From the NCBI RefSeq assembly GCF_017877355.1, contig NZ_JAGIPR010000002.1, positions 372,001-436,000 of the forward strand: 64,000 nucleotides of DNA, written 5' to 3'. Shown one piece after another: positions 35,094 through 44,204 of the stretch. The notes beneath the pieces were generated by a model, which made no database searches, was not told the origin of the DNA, and saw only the letters and a list, made by a program, of their open reading frames with translations. How positions within the stretch are numbered: position 1 is the stretch's first letter; each line of letters starts with the position of its first letter. Source of the stretch: Chryseobacterium jejuense (GTDB lineage: Bacteria; Bacteroidota; Bacteroidia; Flavobacteriales; Weeksellaceae). Both the position numbers and the translations under genes were made by a program.

Positions 35094-36884
35094 ATGTCAA
35101 AAGAGACAAATTCAGCAGAGGTTATTTTAAACCAAAACGTAGCACCAGAACAATTTGATTGGGATTCTTTCGAATCAGGTCTTGATGCAGATGCAAGAAA
35201 AGAAAAAAGCGATTTAGAAGAAATCTACAACGGATCTCTTAACAGCCTAAACGATAATGACGTTTTAGTTGGTAGAGTTGTAAGATTAACTGATAAAGAA
35301 GCTATCGTAGACATCAACTTCAAATCTGAAGGTGTTATTTCTCTTAACGAATTCCGTTACAACCAAGGCCTAAAAGTAGGTGATGAGGTAGAAGTAATGG
35401 TTGACAAGAGAGAAGACAAAACTGGTCAATTACAATTATCTCACAGAAAAGCAAGAACGCTTAAAGCTTGGGATAAAGTAAACGAACTTCACGAAACTGG
35501 AGAAATCGTTAACGGTTTTGTTAAATCTAGAACTAAAGGTGGTATGATCGTTGACGTTCACGGAATCGAAGCATTCTTACCTGGTTCTCAAATTGACGTT
35601 AAGCCAATTAAAGATTACGATCAGTTCGTAGGAAAAACTATGGAGTTCAAAGTTGTGAAAATCAACCCTGAGTTCAAAAACGTAGTGGTTTCTCACAAAG
35701 CATTGATCGAAGCAGATATCGAAGGTCAGAAAAAAGAAATCATCGCTCAACTTGAAAAAGGTCAGGTTCTTGAAGGTACTGTTAAGAACATCACTTCTTA
35801 CGGTGTATTCATTGACTTAGGAGGTGTTGATGGATTGATCCACATTACAGACCTTTCTTGGTCTAGAGTGAACCACCCATCTGAAATCCTAGAGGACGGA
35901 CAAACTGTAAAAGTTGTAATCCTTGATTTCGATGATGAGAAAACAAGAATCCAATTAGGTATGAAGCAATTAGAAGCTCATCCTTGGGATGCTCTTTCTG
36001 CTGACATGAAAGTTGGAGATAAAGTAAAAGGAAAAGTAGTAGTTCTTGCTGACTATGGTGCATTCGTAGAAATCGCTCCAGGTGTTGAAGGATTAATCCA
36101 CGTTTCTGAAATGTCTTGGTCTACTCACTTAAGATCTGCTGGAGATTTCGTAAAAGTAGGTGATGAAGTGGAAGCTGAAGTATTAACTTTAGATAGAGAA
36201 GAAAGAAAAATTTCTCTTGGTATCAAGCAATTGTCTAAAGATCCATGGGAAAACATCGAAGCTAAGTATCCGGTAGGATCTCAGCATGTAGGAACTGTAA
36301 GAAACTTCACTAACTTTGGTGTATTCGTAGAGCTAGAAGAAGGTATCGACGGATTAATCTACATCTCTGATCTTTCTTGGACTAAGAAAATCAAGCACCC
36401 ATCTGAGTTCTGTGCAGTAGGTGATAAATTAGATGTTGTAGTTCTTGAACTGGATATCCAAGCTAGAAGATTATCTCTAGGTCACAAGCAATTGACTGAA
36501 AACCCATGGGATAAATTCGAAACTAAATATGCTGAAGGAACTATCCACGCTGGTAAAGCAGTAGAAGTTCACGATAAAGGAGCTTCTGTACAATTCGAAG
36601 ATGCTGAGGTTGAAGCTTTCTGCCCTTCAAGATTATTAGAGAAAGAAGATGGATCTAAAATCAAAAAAGGTGAAGATGCTCAATTCAAAGTAATTGAATT
36701 CAACAAAGAATTTAAGAGAGTTGTAGTTTCTCACACAGGGATCTTCAGAGACGAAGAAAAGAAAAACGTTAAAGAATCTTCTTCTAGAAACGTATCTTCT
36801 TCTTCAAACAACGAAGAAAGATCTACTCTTGGAGACATCGATGCATTAGCAGAGTTGAAAAGAAAAATGGAAGAAGGTAAATAA
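35094..36884 (+). CDS. rpsA: 30S ribosomal protein S1
   Basis: The 596-residue protein contains six tandem S1/OB RNA-binding domains. Domains 3 to 5 are the clearest: GTVKNITSYGVFIDLGGVDG, GKVVVLADYGAFVEIAPGVE and GTVRNFTNFGVFVELEEGID, each followed by HVSEMSW or ISDLSW-type motifs and RKISLGIKQL. The extended, acidic N-terminus (EQFDWDSFESGLDADAR) and the Ser-rich tail before EERSTLGDIDALAELKRKM are typical of Bacteroidota S1. It binds mRNA to start translation. Codon use looks optimised, as expected of a highly expressed gene. Confidence 0.97.
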   Translation: MSKETNSAEVILNQNVAPEQFDWDSFESGLDADARKEKSDLEEIYNGSLNSLNDNDVLVGRVVRLTDKEAIVDINFKSEGVISLNEFRYNQGLKVGDEVEVMVDKREDKTGQLQLSHRKARTLKAWDKVNELHETGEIVNGFVKSRTKGGMIVDVHGIEAFLPGSQIDVKPIKDYDQFVGKTMEFKVVKINPEFKNVVVSHKALIEADIEGQKKEIIAQLEKGQVLEGTVKNITSYGVFIDLGGVDGLIHITDLSWSRVNHPSEILEDGQTVKVVILDFDDEKTRIQLGMKQLEAHPWDALSADMKVGDKVKGKVVVLADYGAFVEIAPGVEGLIHVSEMSWSTHLRSAGDFVKVGDEVEAEVLTLDREERKISLGIKQLSKDPWENIEAKYPVGSQHVGTVRNFTNFGVFVELEEGIDGLIYISDLSWTKKIKHPSEFCAVGDKLDVVVLELDIQARRLSLGHKQLTENPWDKFETKYAEGTIHAGKAVEVHDKGASVQFEDAEVEAFCPSRLLEKEDGSKIKKGEDAQFKVIEFNKEFKRVVVSHTGIFRDEEKKNVKESSSRNVSSSSNNEERSTLGDIDALAELKRKMEEGK

Positions 36885-36908
36885 TCTTTGAACCATTTAT
36901 AAATAAGG

Positions 36909-36933
36909 AGCCGCTCATTTGAGCGGCTTTTTT
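36909..36933 (+). terminator. Terminator after rpsA
   Basis: AGCCGCTCA, three-base loop, then TGAGCGGCT and a T run. Confidence 0.88.
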
Positions 36934-36954
36934 GTGTACTTTATTTTCAGGAGC

Positions 36955-37068
36955 TTTTTCCCGCTATCCACTCATACTCCTCGCGCCATCGCACTCCAAC
37001 ACCGGGATCCCCAAATTCTCCGGCTCATGCTGTGGGGTAACCGTTCCTATCGGGGCTAGGAAAGGATC
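36955..37068. repeat. GC-rich dispersed repeat fragment
   Basis: The stretch starting CCCGCTATCCACTCATACTC and ending TCGGGGCTAGGAAAGG is far richer in G+C than its surroundings. It resembles a dispersed Flavobacteriia repeat (CCCGCT...CGGGGCTAGG). No open reading frame supports a gene, and it separates the rpsA terminator from a decayed gene. Confidence 0.55.
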
Positions 37069-37228
37069 ACAATGATGAATAGTTGTAGATAAAATAACGG
37101 AAACAGTGAATAAACCTGTTAGGTTTATATTTTGGTGAAATTTTCATTATTTATTTAAAATAGATTAAAATACATCATGGTACTGTGATAAAAATACTGT
37201 TTTCATAAATCAAAATAAAATTTTAACC

Positions 37229-37470
37229 ATGAAAAAAACTTTTTTATTCTTTCTTCTGACATTTTTGTAATGTCATGGAGTGGCTTTAAGGCACAACAAG
37301 GTATTGATTATGTCATCATGCTGGATAATTGAAGCTCTACTACTAATGATAGCTATACCAAAATGAAGCGTGTTGCAGAAAAGTTAATGGAGCAGCTCCT
37401 AGCTTGTAATCCCACACATAGAGTAGCTGTTGGTTTTGAAGCTAATTCTAAAGTGATTGTTAAAAAATAA
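37229..37470 (+). pseudogene. Degraded von Willebrand factor A domain protein remnant
   Basis: An intact start (MKKTFLFFLLTFL) reads as a signal peptide and hits TAA after 13 codons. A shift of frame then gives SWSGFKAQQGIDYVIMLDN, a stop (TGA), and SSTTNDSYTKMKRVAEKLME, QLLACNPTHRVAVGFEANSK. IMLDN-stop-SS lies exactly where the metal-binding DxSxS motif of a VWA domain is expected, and RVAEKLMEQL and HRVAV fit the helix and strand that follow. The remainder of the gene is missing. A terminator-like hairpin follows the last stop. It is a gene relic with at least one frameshift and one nonsense change. Confidence 0.7.
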
Positions 37471-37490
37471 CTAACTATAATCAATTTGAA

Positions 37491-37521
37491 AGATCACCGC
37501 AAGCAAAGCTTGCGGCGATCT
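37491..37521 (+). terminator. Hairpin after the VWA relic
   Basis: AGATCACCGCAAGC and GCTTGCGGCGATCT pair with one mismatch around AAA. Confidence 0.6.
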
Positions 37522-37569
37522 CATTTATCTATCATGTCAATACTTCAAAATAATTTAATTTATATGTTG

Positions 37570-37577
37570 TACCTTTG
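37570..37577 (+). promoter_or_regulatory. -7 element of the EamA transporter gene
   Basis: TACCTTTG lies 18 bases before the ATG at 37596. A possible TTG start at 37575 would lie inside this element, which supports the downstream ATG. Confidence 0.55.
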
Positions 37578-37595
37578 CAGGCTGTTAAAAAAATT

Positions 37596-38582
37596 ATGAA
37601 GAAGAAAAATATACTAAAAGGTGTTTTATTTGTAGGAATTGGTGCTAGTATATACGGAATGTTGGCCACTTTTGTGAAAATGGCCTATCATGATGGTTTT
37701 ACAACGTCTGAAGTAACTACATCCCAATTTGTACTAGGTTTAGCAGGACTTTTGATCCTGAATTTGATTCAAACCCTAACCTCAAAAAAGAAATTATCAA
37801 TGCCAAGCTCCAAAGAGGTCAGAATGCTGATGCTTGCTGGAACATCATTGGGAGGAACAAGTTTGTTTTATTATATTGCAGTTCAGTATATCAATGTTTC
37901 CATTGCTATTGTATTGCTGATGCAGTCGGTATGGTTCAGTGTAGTAGTGGAAAGTATTATCACCAAAAAACTGCCGAATGTAAGAAAAATTGTTGCTGTA
38001 ATTATCGTATTACTGGGAACTGTTTTAGCTACCAACCTTATTAACATGGAGATCGAGCTGGATTGGCATGGAGTCTTCTGGGGATTGATGGCGGCGGCTT
38101 CGTATACATTAACGATGTTTACGTCGAACACGTTGGCTACTCATCTGCCTGTTTTCAGGAAGAGTATTATTATGCTGGCAGGTGGCTCCGTTGTTGTTTT
38201 TGCATTCCTGTTCTTTGCACAGATAGGGCCTATGTATTTTGACGGATTAAAAGCTTTCTATTTAAATTTCACAGAAAATACAGAGCATATTCACTCTTTC
38301 AATTATTCAATATTCTTGACATATGGTTTTGTTTTAGCTTTGTTTGGAACGATTATTCCACCCATTCTGTTCAATATCGGTTTCCCGAATGCAGGACTAG
38401 GACTGGGAAGTATCGTTTCTTCATTGGAACTTCCGGTTTCAGTAACAATGGCCTTCGTTTTATTGGGTGAAGAAGTATTTTTAATACAGTGGGTAGGAAT
38501 TGCATTGATTCTTTTCGCTATTGTTTTAATGAATCTTCCATCCAAAAAGGAAAAAGAAGTTTCTATGGCAGAATTGTCTTAA
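37596..38582 (+). CDS. EamA / DMT family transporter
   Basis: From ATG at 37596 the protein has 328 residues with about ten hydrophobic helices in two EamA repeats. The first helix is GVLFVGIGASIYGMLATFVK and the second repeat starts around HGVFWGLMAAASYTLTMF, with LGLGSIVSSLELPVSVTMAF and a further helix near the end. Members export amino acids or other metabolites, but the substrate is unknown. The upstream boundary is set by a -7 promoter element and a terminator follows. Confidence 0.9.
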   Translation: MKKKNILKGVLFVGIGASIYGMLATFVKMAYHDGFTTSEVTTSQFVLGLAGLLILNLIQTLTSKKKLSMPSSKEVRMLMLAGTSLGGTSLFYYIAVQYINVSIAIVLLMQSVWFSVVVESIITKKLPNVRKIVAVIIVLLGTVLATNLINMEIELDWHGVFWGLMAAASYTLTMFTSNTLATHLPVFRKSIIMLAGGSVVVFAFLFFAQIGPMYFDGLKAFYLNFTENTEHIHSFNYSIFLTYGFVLALFGTIIPPILFNIGFPNAGLGLGSIVSSLELPVSVTMAFVLLGEEVFLIQWVGIALILFAIVLMNLPSKKEKEVSMAELS

Positions 38583-38613
38583 AAAAATAATATTTAACTA
38601 AAAATAACAGTTG

Positions 38614-38643
38614 AAAACCGTTCCTTTTGGAGCGGTTTTTTTA
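38614..38643 (+). terminator. Terminator after the EamA gene
   Basis: AAAACCGTTCC, four-base loop, GGAGCGGTTTT and a T run. Confidence 0.85.
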
Positions 38644-38669
38644 ATTTTAAAAGCTTAAAGTAAAGTACC

Positions 38670-39665
38670 ATGAGATATTTCAGAAATATATCCACTGCAA
38701 TAGCATTCGTAGCCGGATCAGGAATCTTGTTTTCACAAATAAAACCACTGGATGCGATGTTGTCTGAGTATCAATATCCTTACGAAGTACATGTTAAGAA
38801 TTTAAAATCACAGGATAACGATCTGAAGATGGCTTATATGGATGTGAAGCCTCAAAAAGCCAATGGGAAAACCATTCTGCTTCTCCATGGAAAAAACTTT
38901 AATGGTGCTTATTGGGAAAGAACAGCCAAAGATCTTTCAGAAAAAGGTTTTAGGGTCATTATTCCGGATCAGATTGGGTTTGGGAAGTCTTCAAAACCTC
39001 ACAGTTATCAGTTTTCTTTTTCACAGCTGGCCGAAAATACAAAAGCTATTCTGGATGAATTAGGGATTGATAAAACAATTGTTCTGGGGCATTCCATGGG
39101 AGGGATGGTTGCTACAAGGTTTACCTTGCTTTATCCTGAAAAAGTACAAAAGTTAATCCTTGAAAATCCTATCGGGCTTGAAGATTATAAGACATTTGCT
39201 GCCTATCAGAATATAGATCAGGCTTACCAATCGGAGCTTAAGAATACAGCTGAAACCTATAAGAATTATCAGTTGAAATTCTATTATGACAACAAATGGA
39301 AGGCAGAATACCAGCCATGGCTTGATCTTATTGCCGGCTGGACTCTTCATAAAGACTATCCGCAGGTGGCATGGGATGCTGCTCTGACTTCCGATATGAT
39401 CTATAACCAGCCTGTTTGTTATGAATTCAAAAATATAAAAGTCCCGACTTTACTGATTATTGGAACCAGAGACAGAACAGCAATAGGAAAAGACAGGGCT
39501 CCCAAGGAACTTCAGTCCAAAATGGGGCAGTATCAGGAACTGGGAAAGAAAACCCAGCGTGAAATTGCAGGATCCCAGTTGGTGGAACTTGAGAATGTAG
39601 GCCATCTTCCACATATTGAAGTGTATCCTAAGTTTTTTGATGCTTTATATAATTTTATTAGATAA
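38670..39665 (+). CDS. Secreted alpha/beta hydrolase
   Basis: The 331-residue protein has a signal peptide to about residue 22 (IAFVAGSGILFSQ). The alpha/beta-hydrolase core shows the oxyanion segment LLLHGKNFNGAYW, PDQIGFGKSS, the nucleophile elbow VLGHSMGGMVATR (Ser142), the acid in IIGTRDRTA and the catalytic His in VGHLPHIE near residue 311. Substrate preference is not evident. It follows the EamA gene by 87 bases behind a terminator, and the MITE-like element lies just after its stop codon. Confidence 0.88.
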   Translation: MRYFRNISTAIAFVAGSGILFSQIKPLDAMLSEYQYPYEVHVKNLKSQDNDLKMAYMDVKPQKANGKTILLLHGKNFNGAYWERTAKDLSEKGFRVIIPDQIGFGKSSKPHSYQFSFSQLAENTKAILDELGIDKTIVLGHSMGGMVATRFTLLYPEKVQKLILENPIGLEDYKTFAAYQNIDQAYQSELKNTAETYKNYQLKFYYDNKWKAEYQPWLDLIAGWTLHKDYPQVAWDAALTSDMIYNQPVCYEFKNIKVPTLLIIGTRDRTAIGKDRAPKELQSKMGQYQELGKKTQREIAGSQLVELENVGHLPHIEVYPKFFDALYNFIR

Positions 39666-39666
39666 C

Positions 39667-39780
39667 TATATAGTTTTACACTAATTCTGTTATGATTGTG
39701 TCATTCTGACGAAGGAAGAATCTCGTATATTGCTTAGATTCTTCCTTCGTTAGAATTTCAATCGCGTAAAATTGTATATA
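39667..39780. mobile_element. MITE-like element, copy 2 (intact inner palindrome)
   Basis: Outer ends TATATAGTTTTAC and GTAAAATTGTATATA are inverted. Inside, GTCATTCTGACGAAGGAAGA and TCTTCCTTCGTTAGAATTT form a long imperfect palindrome. The element has no gene and starts immediately after the hydrolase stop codon. Confidence 0.6.
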
Positions 39781-39901
39781 ATTTAAATAACCTGAGCAAA
39801 TTTTTATCAAAATTATTTTTATGCAATCTGGCTGTAGCAAGGAGTTAAAACAATTGTATGACTTCCTATTTATCCAAAATGGGTGATAAACAGAATTTTA
39901 T

Positions 39902-39909
39902 TAACTTTG
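39902..39909 (+). promoter_or_regulatory. -7 element of the accessory cassette
   Basis: TAACTTTG matches TAnnTTTG, 31 bases before the ATG at 39940; no clear -33 partner. Confidence 0.45.
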
Positions 39910-39939
39910 GGGAAACACTAAAGATACGCTAAGTTAATA

Positions 39940-40929
39940 ATGTCGGAGATCAGATTATCTAAAAAACAAATTTTACACAGACTAAATACGATCAAAATAA
40001 AACCTTCCGGACTTCAAGGGAGAAGGTATGGAGTATCTGTGAAATACTATTCCGGTAATGAGGAAAAACCTTCCAAAAGAATAGATTATACTATAGCAGC
40101 GAATTTGAATGTTGAATATGGAAAGGGATCATTAAGCATTAATAAGGAAGATATTTTTTACAACCAGCATGAAGCAGATCAGATCAATGAGATTATTTCA
40201 TCAGCATTATCTGCTACTATTTACCCTGTGGAAGTAGATCTTAATGAAAAAGGAACGGGAACAGGTGAGATTATCAATCATGATAAGATGCTGGAAAGGT
40301 GGAAGATTCAAAAATCAAAAATATCTGATAAATACAGCAGTAAAGAATTGGATGATTTTTTTGCCGGTTTTGAAAGTAAGCTTCAAAATAAAGCAGTTAT
40401 TGAACAAAGTCTGCACAATGACTGGTTCTGGAACCTGTTTTTTCATCCCAAATTCATTCATTACGGAGATACCAGAAGAGTAGAAAGAGATCTGTATCTT
40501 TCCGTGATTTCCTATCGAGGACCGCTGAAGTTTTCGGGAATACAGACCATCGATAAATTTCCTACAGATTATCATTCCTTTGTTATAGAATTTGAGAGCG
40601 AAGAATTATTGGCTCCGCGGTATTTTTACCCTGAGGGGCATCATGAAGATGGTACTCTTTATATGACGCTTAAGGTCACTTTCGATCATGATCTGTATCA
40701 TCATTTTCCAATGCACACAAGAGCTTATTTTGAAGTATTCTCAAGAGATTGGTCGGGGGAAAAAGTGTTCGTGAAAAAGATACATTATACCCAATACCAG
40801 ATTGGATCAGAGGAATATAAAGACCAAGTACTGGATGAGAGCAGTCCTTTTATTACGGGTGGCCTTGTAAAAGTTCCGCCTAATAAATGGGGATTTGATA
40901 ATTTCGAAAGAATAGAAAATGATTGGTAG
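39940..40929 (+). CDS. Unknown protein leading the PAAR-like cassette
   Basis: The 329-residue soluble protein has no signal peptide or transmembrane helix. It has many aromatic and His residues, with segments such as LSKKQILHRLNTIKIKPSG, WNLFFHPKFIHYGDTRRVER and FFHDLYHHF-like VTFDHDLYHHFPMHTRAYFE. The last part is beta-rich and ends GGLVKVPPNKWGFDNFERI. It is not recognised. Because it is 48 bases ahead of the DUF4280 gene and in the same orientation, a role in assembly or loading of that spike is conceivable, but this is inference. Confidence 0.7.
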   Translation: MSEIRLSKKQILHRLNTIKIKPSGLQGRRYGVSVKYYSGNEEKPSKRIDYTIAANLNVEYGKGSLSINKEDIFYNQHEADQINEIISSALSATIYPVEVDLNEKGTGTGEIINHDKMLERWKIQKSKISDKYSSKELDDFFAGFESKLQNKAVIEQSLHNDWFWNLFFHPKFIHYGDTRRVERDLYLSVISYRGPLKFSGIQTIDKFPTDYHSFVIEFESEELLAPRYFYPEGHHEDGTLYMTLKVTFDHDLYHHFPMHTRAYFEVFSRDWSGEKVFVKKIHYTQYQIGSEEYKDQVLDESSPFITGGLVKVPPNKWGFDNFERIENDW

Positions 40930-40977
40930 CCCTTATCAGTTCAACAAAAAGACTTATTTTTACAAAAACACACCAAA

Positions 40978-41454
40978 ATGTCACTAAAAGAAAAAGTAGT
41001 ACAGGGAGCAATCTGTCAATGTAAATTTGGCACTGCTCCGGATAAATTGAAAGTACTTACGCAAACCAAATATTATGTGAATGACAATGCTGGTAGCAGT
41101 AAGCTTGCTGCTACCCATAAAGATATCGGAGCTACCTTTGAGAAGAACACTTTCGGTTCATGCGCCAAAAAAAATAATACCCCATGTTCTGCTGTAGTAA
41201 CCCAATGGAGCGGCTATTACGAAAAAGAACTCTACGATCCACCCGGAGGCTATATCCTGCTGCAAGACAGCAAAGCAACCTGTCCCATCGGAGGAACAGA
41301 CTGTATTTCTATCATGAAATCCGGACAAATGGGAGAACCTACCAAAAAGAATCTTCAGAATGCGGATAGTGAATTGCAGTCGCATGTGAATCCGGTGATG
41401 GATATGAAGAACCTTGACAAAAAAGATCCTTATAAATTCTTAAATGCTGAATAA
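40978..41454 (+). CDS. DUF4280 domain-containing PAAR-like spike protein
   Basis: The 158-residue protein shows DUF4280 hallmarks: VQGAICQCKFGTAPDKLKVL at the N-terminus, then KDIGATFEKNTFGSCAKKNN with paired Cys, followed by TCPIGGTDCISIMKSGQMGEP. DUF4280 proteins are PAAR-like tips, found beside type VI or related contractile secretion loci and with toxin genes. The conserved Cys residues suggest metal binding as in PAAR tips. It is separated from the 915-residue protein by two bases, a coupling expected of a spike and its cargo. Confidence 0.87.
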   Translation: MSLKEKVVQGAICQCKFGTAPDKLKVLTQTKYYVNDNAGSSKLAATHKDIGATFEKNTFGSCAKKNNTPCSAVVTQWSGYYEKELYDPPGGYILLQDSKATCPIGGTDCISIMKSGQMGEPTKKNLQNADSELQSHVNPVMDMKNLDKKDPYKFLNAE

Positions 41455-41456
41455 TT

Positions 41457-44204
41457 ATGCCAAGTAATATTGAAAATACAGTTGGATTGCAGGGCTGTTA
41501 CTGGAAGGTCAACGGTCAAACATTTGAGCCAAAAAAGGGGGGGACTTATGTTTTATATACAAAAGATACGAATGAGTTCTTTGTGGATGAAACTTGTGTA
41601 GGGGGAAAATCAAAAAATCCCAAACATACTGTTGCAAATGCAAGATGGGCTTTTATATATGATATTTTTTTTCAGAGCTTTAAAAATGCAGAGCAGAAAG
41701 ATATAACAACCAATCTTTGGGGCCCACTCAGTGGAGGGACAGAAGTTGTCAGCAAATATGCGCTGGGAACAAATTATAAGGTAGGAAACAGTATTGCATT
41801 CAATCCTCAAGGTGATGTTTATTATTATGGATATAAGCAGAGAATTGAGCTGTTTAGTGATAGCCCTGGAACTGGGTTTTATTTTTACATTGTCCCTGTA
41901 AATAAACCTTTGATTAATTTTGCATATTTCAATAAAAGTGAAGAATTAAGGCATTACGGGGAAACAGCTAATCTTACAGTGATGTTTCATGGGTTTAACT
42001 TTGATGAGAAAAATAGGTATAAAGCCAGGGTGTTTCTATTTGAAAATACTGGAAAAGAGGCAGCATTGACTGAAACCGGTGATTTTGAGGACTTAAATCT
42101 TTGGGAGAACATCATTATAAAAGAGTTAGAGCAATACGAATCTGATAGTAATCATAATATTTACCTACGCCACAATTTCAATATCAATATTGATTGGAAA
42201 AAAGGAGAGAATAAAAAGAAAGATTTTACGATAGCTGTTGAAGTACTAAAAACCCCTAAAGATAAGAAAAGAGAAGACTGGAAAAGAGTTGATTTTAAAA
42301 ACTTTGCCAAAGAGCCTACAACTGATTTGGTAAATTACGATAGCAAATTACTAAAATTGCAGGATGTAGATAAAAAGAACTCCATTTCCAGCAGGTTTAT
42401 GGTTTCCGAAGAGTTGATGGATCAATACCTTGAGCGTATTGAGAAGGAGAAAAACAACATGATTCAGTATATTGGGGATATTGAATATAAGCAAAGAGAA
42501 TTCGATCCATGTGGATATTCAAAGATTACGGTAAAAGATGAGGATGATAAGGAAAGAGACCCTTTGGTTATATTTGATGAAATGGCAGCCGTTGGATCAA
42601 TTGATAAAACTGAGCAAAGTTTTGCTATCATAACAGGAGATACCAGGAAGAATATTTCCATTACTCTCGATAAACTTACTACACAAGATACTTTTTGTCA
42701 AGGCTTATTACTTGAAGATGGGCAAAAACATTCTGAAAAAAAGAATGTCTTCCAAGTAGACAAAGTATATGCTGCCTTAAAAAATGGAGCTACCCATGTA
42801 AGACAGGCTGATGCTACTCACCATGAACAGCAGAAAGGTGCAGGAGTTGCAACAACCAAAGAAAATGAAAATGATACAGACGTTGTAAAAACAAATAATG
42901 TATATGAAGTTTCTGGGGTTCAGCAGTGGAAGGAAGGGACTGATTACAAGATTGATAGTAATGAGAAAATTACCTTGATGTTGAAGTATTTGTATAACAG
43001 AACGGCCTTAGAGGATACCCAAAAGAAATATCTGGGACCCAAAAATAATGGTTTAGTAAATACTTTGTGGTTATTTAGATATTTTATTCTATCTGATGAT
43101 CTTGCTCAAACTTTTTTCTTGCCGGTAAGCACATGCAGATACCCTAACCAGCTGGTAAAGGTTAAAGTGTATCCGGATATTGAATGGGAACTGGCATTTT
43201 TAATTACTATTGGAGCTGGTTATTCTAATAAACTTAGATTTGAGAGAACTAGATTAAATGCATATCATAGAGGATACAACTTTAGGTATTTAAGAGATGA
43301 GCTGAATGTTGAAGTTAAAGAAACGGCTAATTTAGGTTGGTCTATTGCTGGTAAATGTGTAGAAAATGGCAATGAACACTCGTTAGGATTTGATGGAATA
43401 AAAAGAACTGTTGAGCTACTCGTTTCAGGTTTTAATGCGAGTCTTGAGGTTCTTAATATCTTAAATCCGGATGGTACAAATCCTGCAGATAGCGCGGCTG
43501 TAAGTAAAAAAATTATTGAGATAGATTTTGCTATAGACCCGCCTAATATTGGATTTGCCCTCAGTAAAAAATTTGGAGAAGCTACCACAAAAGAAATTGT
43601 ACCTATTTATAAAGGTGGATTTAGGGCAGACCCTCTCATCGGAATAACGATCAGTGTTGATATGGTTCCTATTATTGGGAAGGCGGGATTAATAGGTAAA
43701 ATTATAGATTGGATTATATTTGCAGTTGAAACTTTGACTAGCTCTGAAGTCTATATAACATTTGAAGCAGGTCTGGCAGTTAAATTTGATTTCACTTTAT
43801 CCTATAATAGAGTGGATGGATTGGATAGTAGAAGCCATGGTGAACAAGTGGTTACTGTGGAAGTACCTATTAGTGTGAAAGCAGGGTGTAAAAGTGATGA
43901 TGTTATTACAATTGCAGCTGTTACCAGAGGTGGAAGGACTTATCCTGAGCAAAAATTAGAAAAATGGAAAGTTGAAGGGCAGCTTAGTACCACTTTTACA
44001 TTTACAAAGACCTACGGATATGATAAAGAGAAAAGTAAACAATATGAAACATCAAAAGGAGTCTGGAATCCTGCTGAAATAACTATTACTTGTTATATGA
44101 TTACAGCCTCTAAAATAACTGGACAGCCAAAGAAAAGTGAAAAGTTTAAACTATTTGATGAGAAAACATTATTTGAAAATCCTAAAAATTATACAGATGA
44201 ATAA
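41457..44204 (+). CDS. 915-residue protein of unknown function, probable cargo of the PAAR-like tip
   Basis: The protein has no signal peptide. The N-terminal 100 residues (GLQGCYWKVNGQTFEPKKGG) and residues about 145-270 look beta-rich; residues about 345-420 are charged. A linker with ATHVRQADATHHEQQKGAG appears near residue 455, and the following segment has SNEKITLMLKYLYNRTALED. A hydrophobic patch near residue 745 (MVPIIGKAGLIGKIIDWIIF) could insert in a membrane. No nuclease, peptidase, NAD-ase or lipase motif could be identified. Context (immediately after DUF4280, ahead of lipoproteins) suggests an effector or a carrier, unproven. Confidence 0.75.
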   Translation: MPSNIENTVGLQGCYWKVNGQTFEPKKGGTYVLYTKDTNEFFVDETCVGGKSKNPKHTVANARWAFIYDIFFQSFKNAEQKDITTNLWGPLSGGTEVVSKYALGTNYKVGNSIAFNPQGDVYYYGYKQRIELFSDSPGTGFYFYIVPVNKPLINFAYFNKSEELRHYGETANLTVMFHGFNFDEKNRYKARVFLFENTGKEAALTETGDFEDLNLWENIIIKELEQYESDSNHNIYLRHNFNINIDWKKGENKKKDFTIAVEVLKTPKDKKREDWKRVDFKNFAKEPTTDLVNYDSKLLKLQDVDKKNSISSRFMVSEELMDQYLERIEKEKNNMIQYIGDIEYKQREFDPCGYSKITVKDEDDKERDPLVIFDEMAAVGSIDKTEQSFAIITGDTRKNISITLDKLTTQDTFCQGLLLEDGQKHSEKKNVFQVDKVYAALKNGATHVRQADATHHEQQKGAGVATTKENENDTDVVKTNNVYEVSGVQQWKEGTDYKIDSNEKITLMLKYLYNRTALEDTQKKYLGPKNNGLVNTLWLFRYFILSDDLAQTFFLPVSTCRYPNQLVKVKVYPDIEWELAFLITIGAGYSNKLRFERTRLNAYHRGYNFRYLRDELNVEVKETANLGWSIAGKCVENGNEHSLGFDGIKRTVELLVSGFNASLEVLNILNPDGTNPADSAAVSKKIIEIDFAIDPPNIGFALSKKFGEATTKEIVPIYKGGFRADPLIGITISVDMVPIIGKAGLIGKIIDWIIFAVETLTSSEVYITFEAGLAVKFDFTLSYNRVDGLDSRSHGEQVVTVEVPISVKAGCKSDDVITIAAVTRGGRTYPEQKLEKWKVEGQLSTTFTFTKTYGYDKEKSKQYETSKGVWNPAEITITCYMITASKITGQPKKSEKFKLFDEKTLFENPKNYTDE

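Noticed and set aside
44137..44196. Longer start for lipoprotein alpha-1 inside the 915-residue gene
   Set aside because: It would place the signal peptide after 20 non-native residues; ATG 44197 gives a standard lipoprotein.
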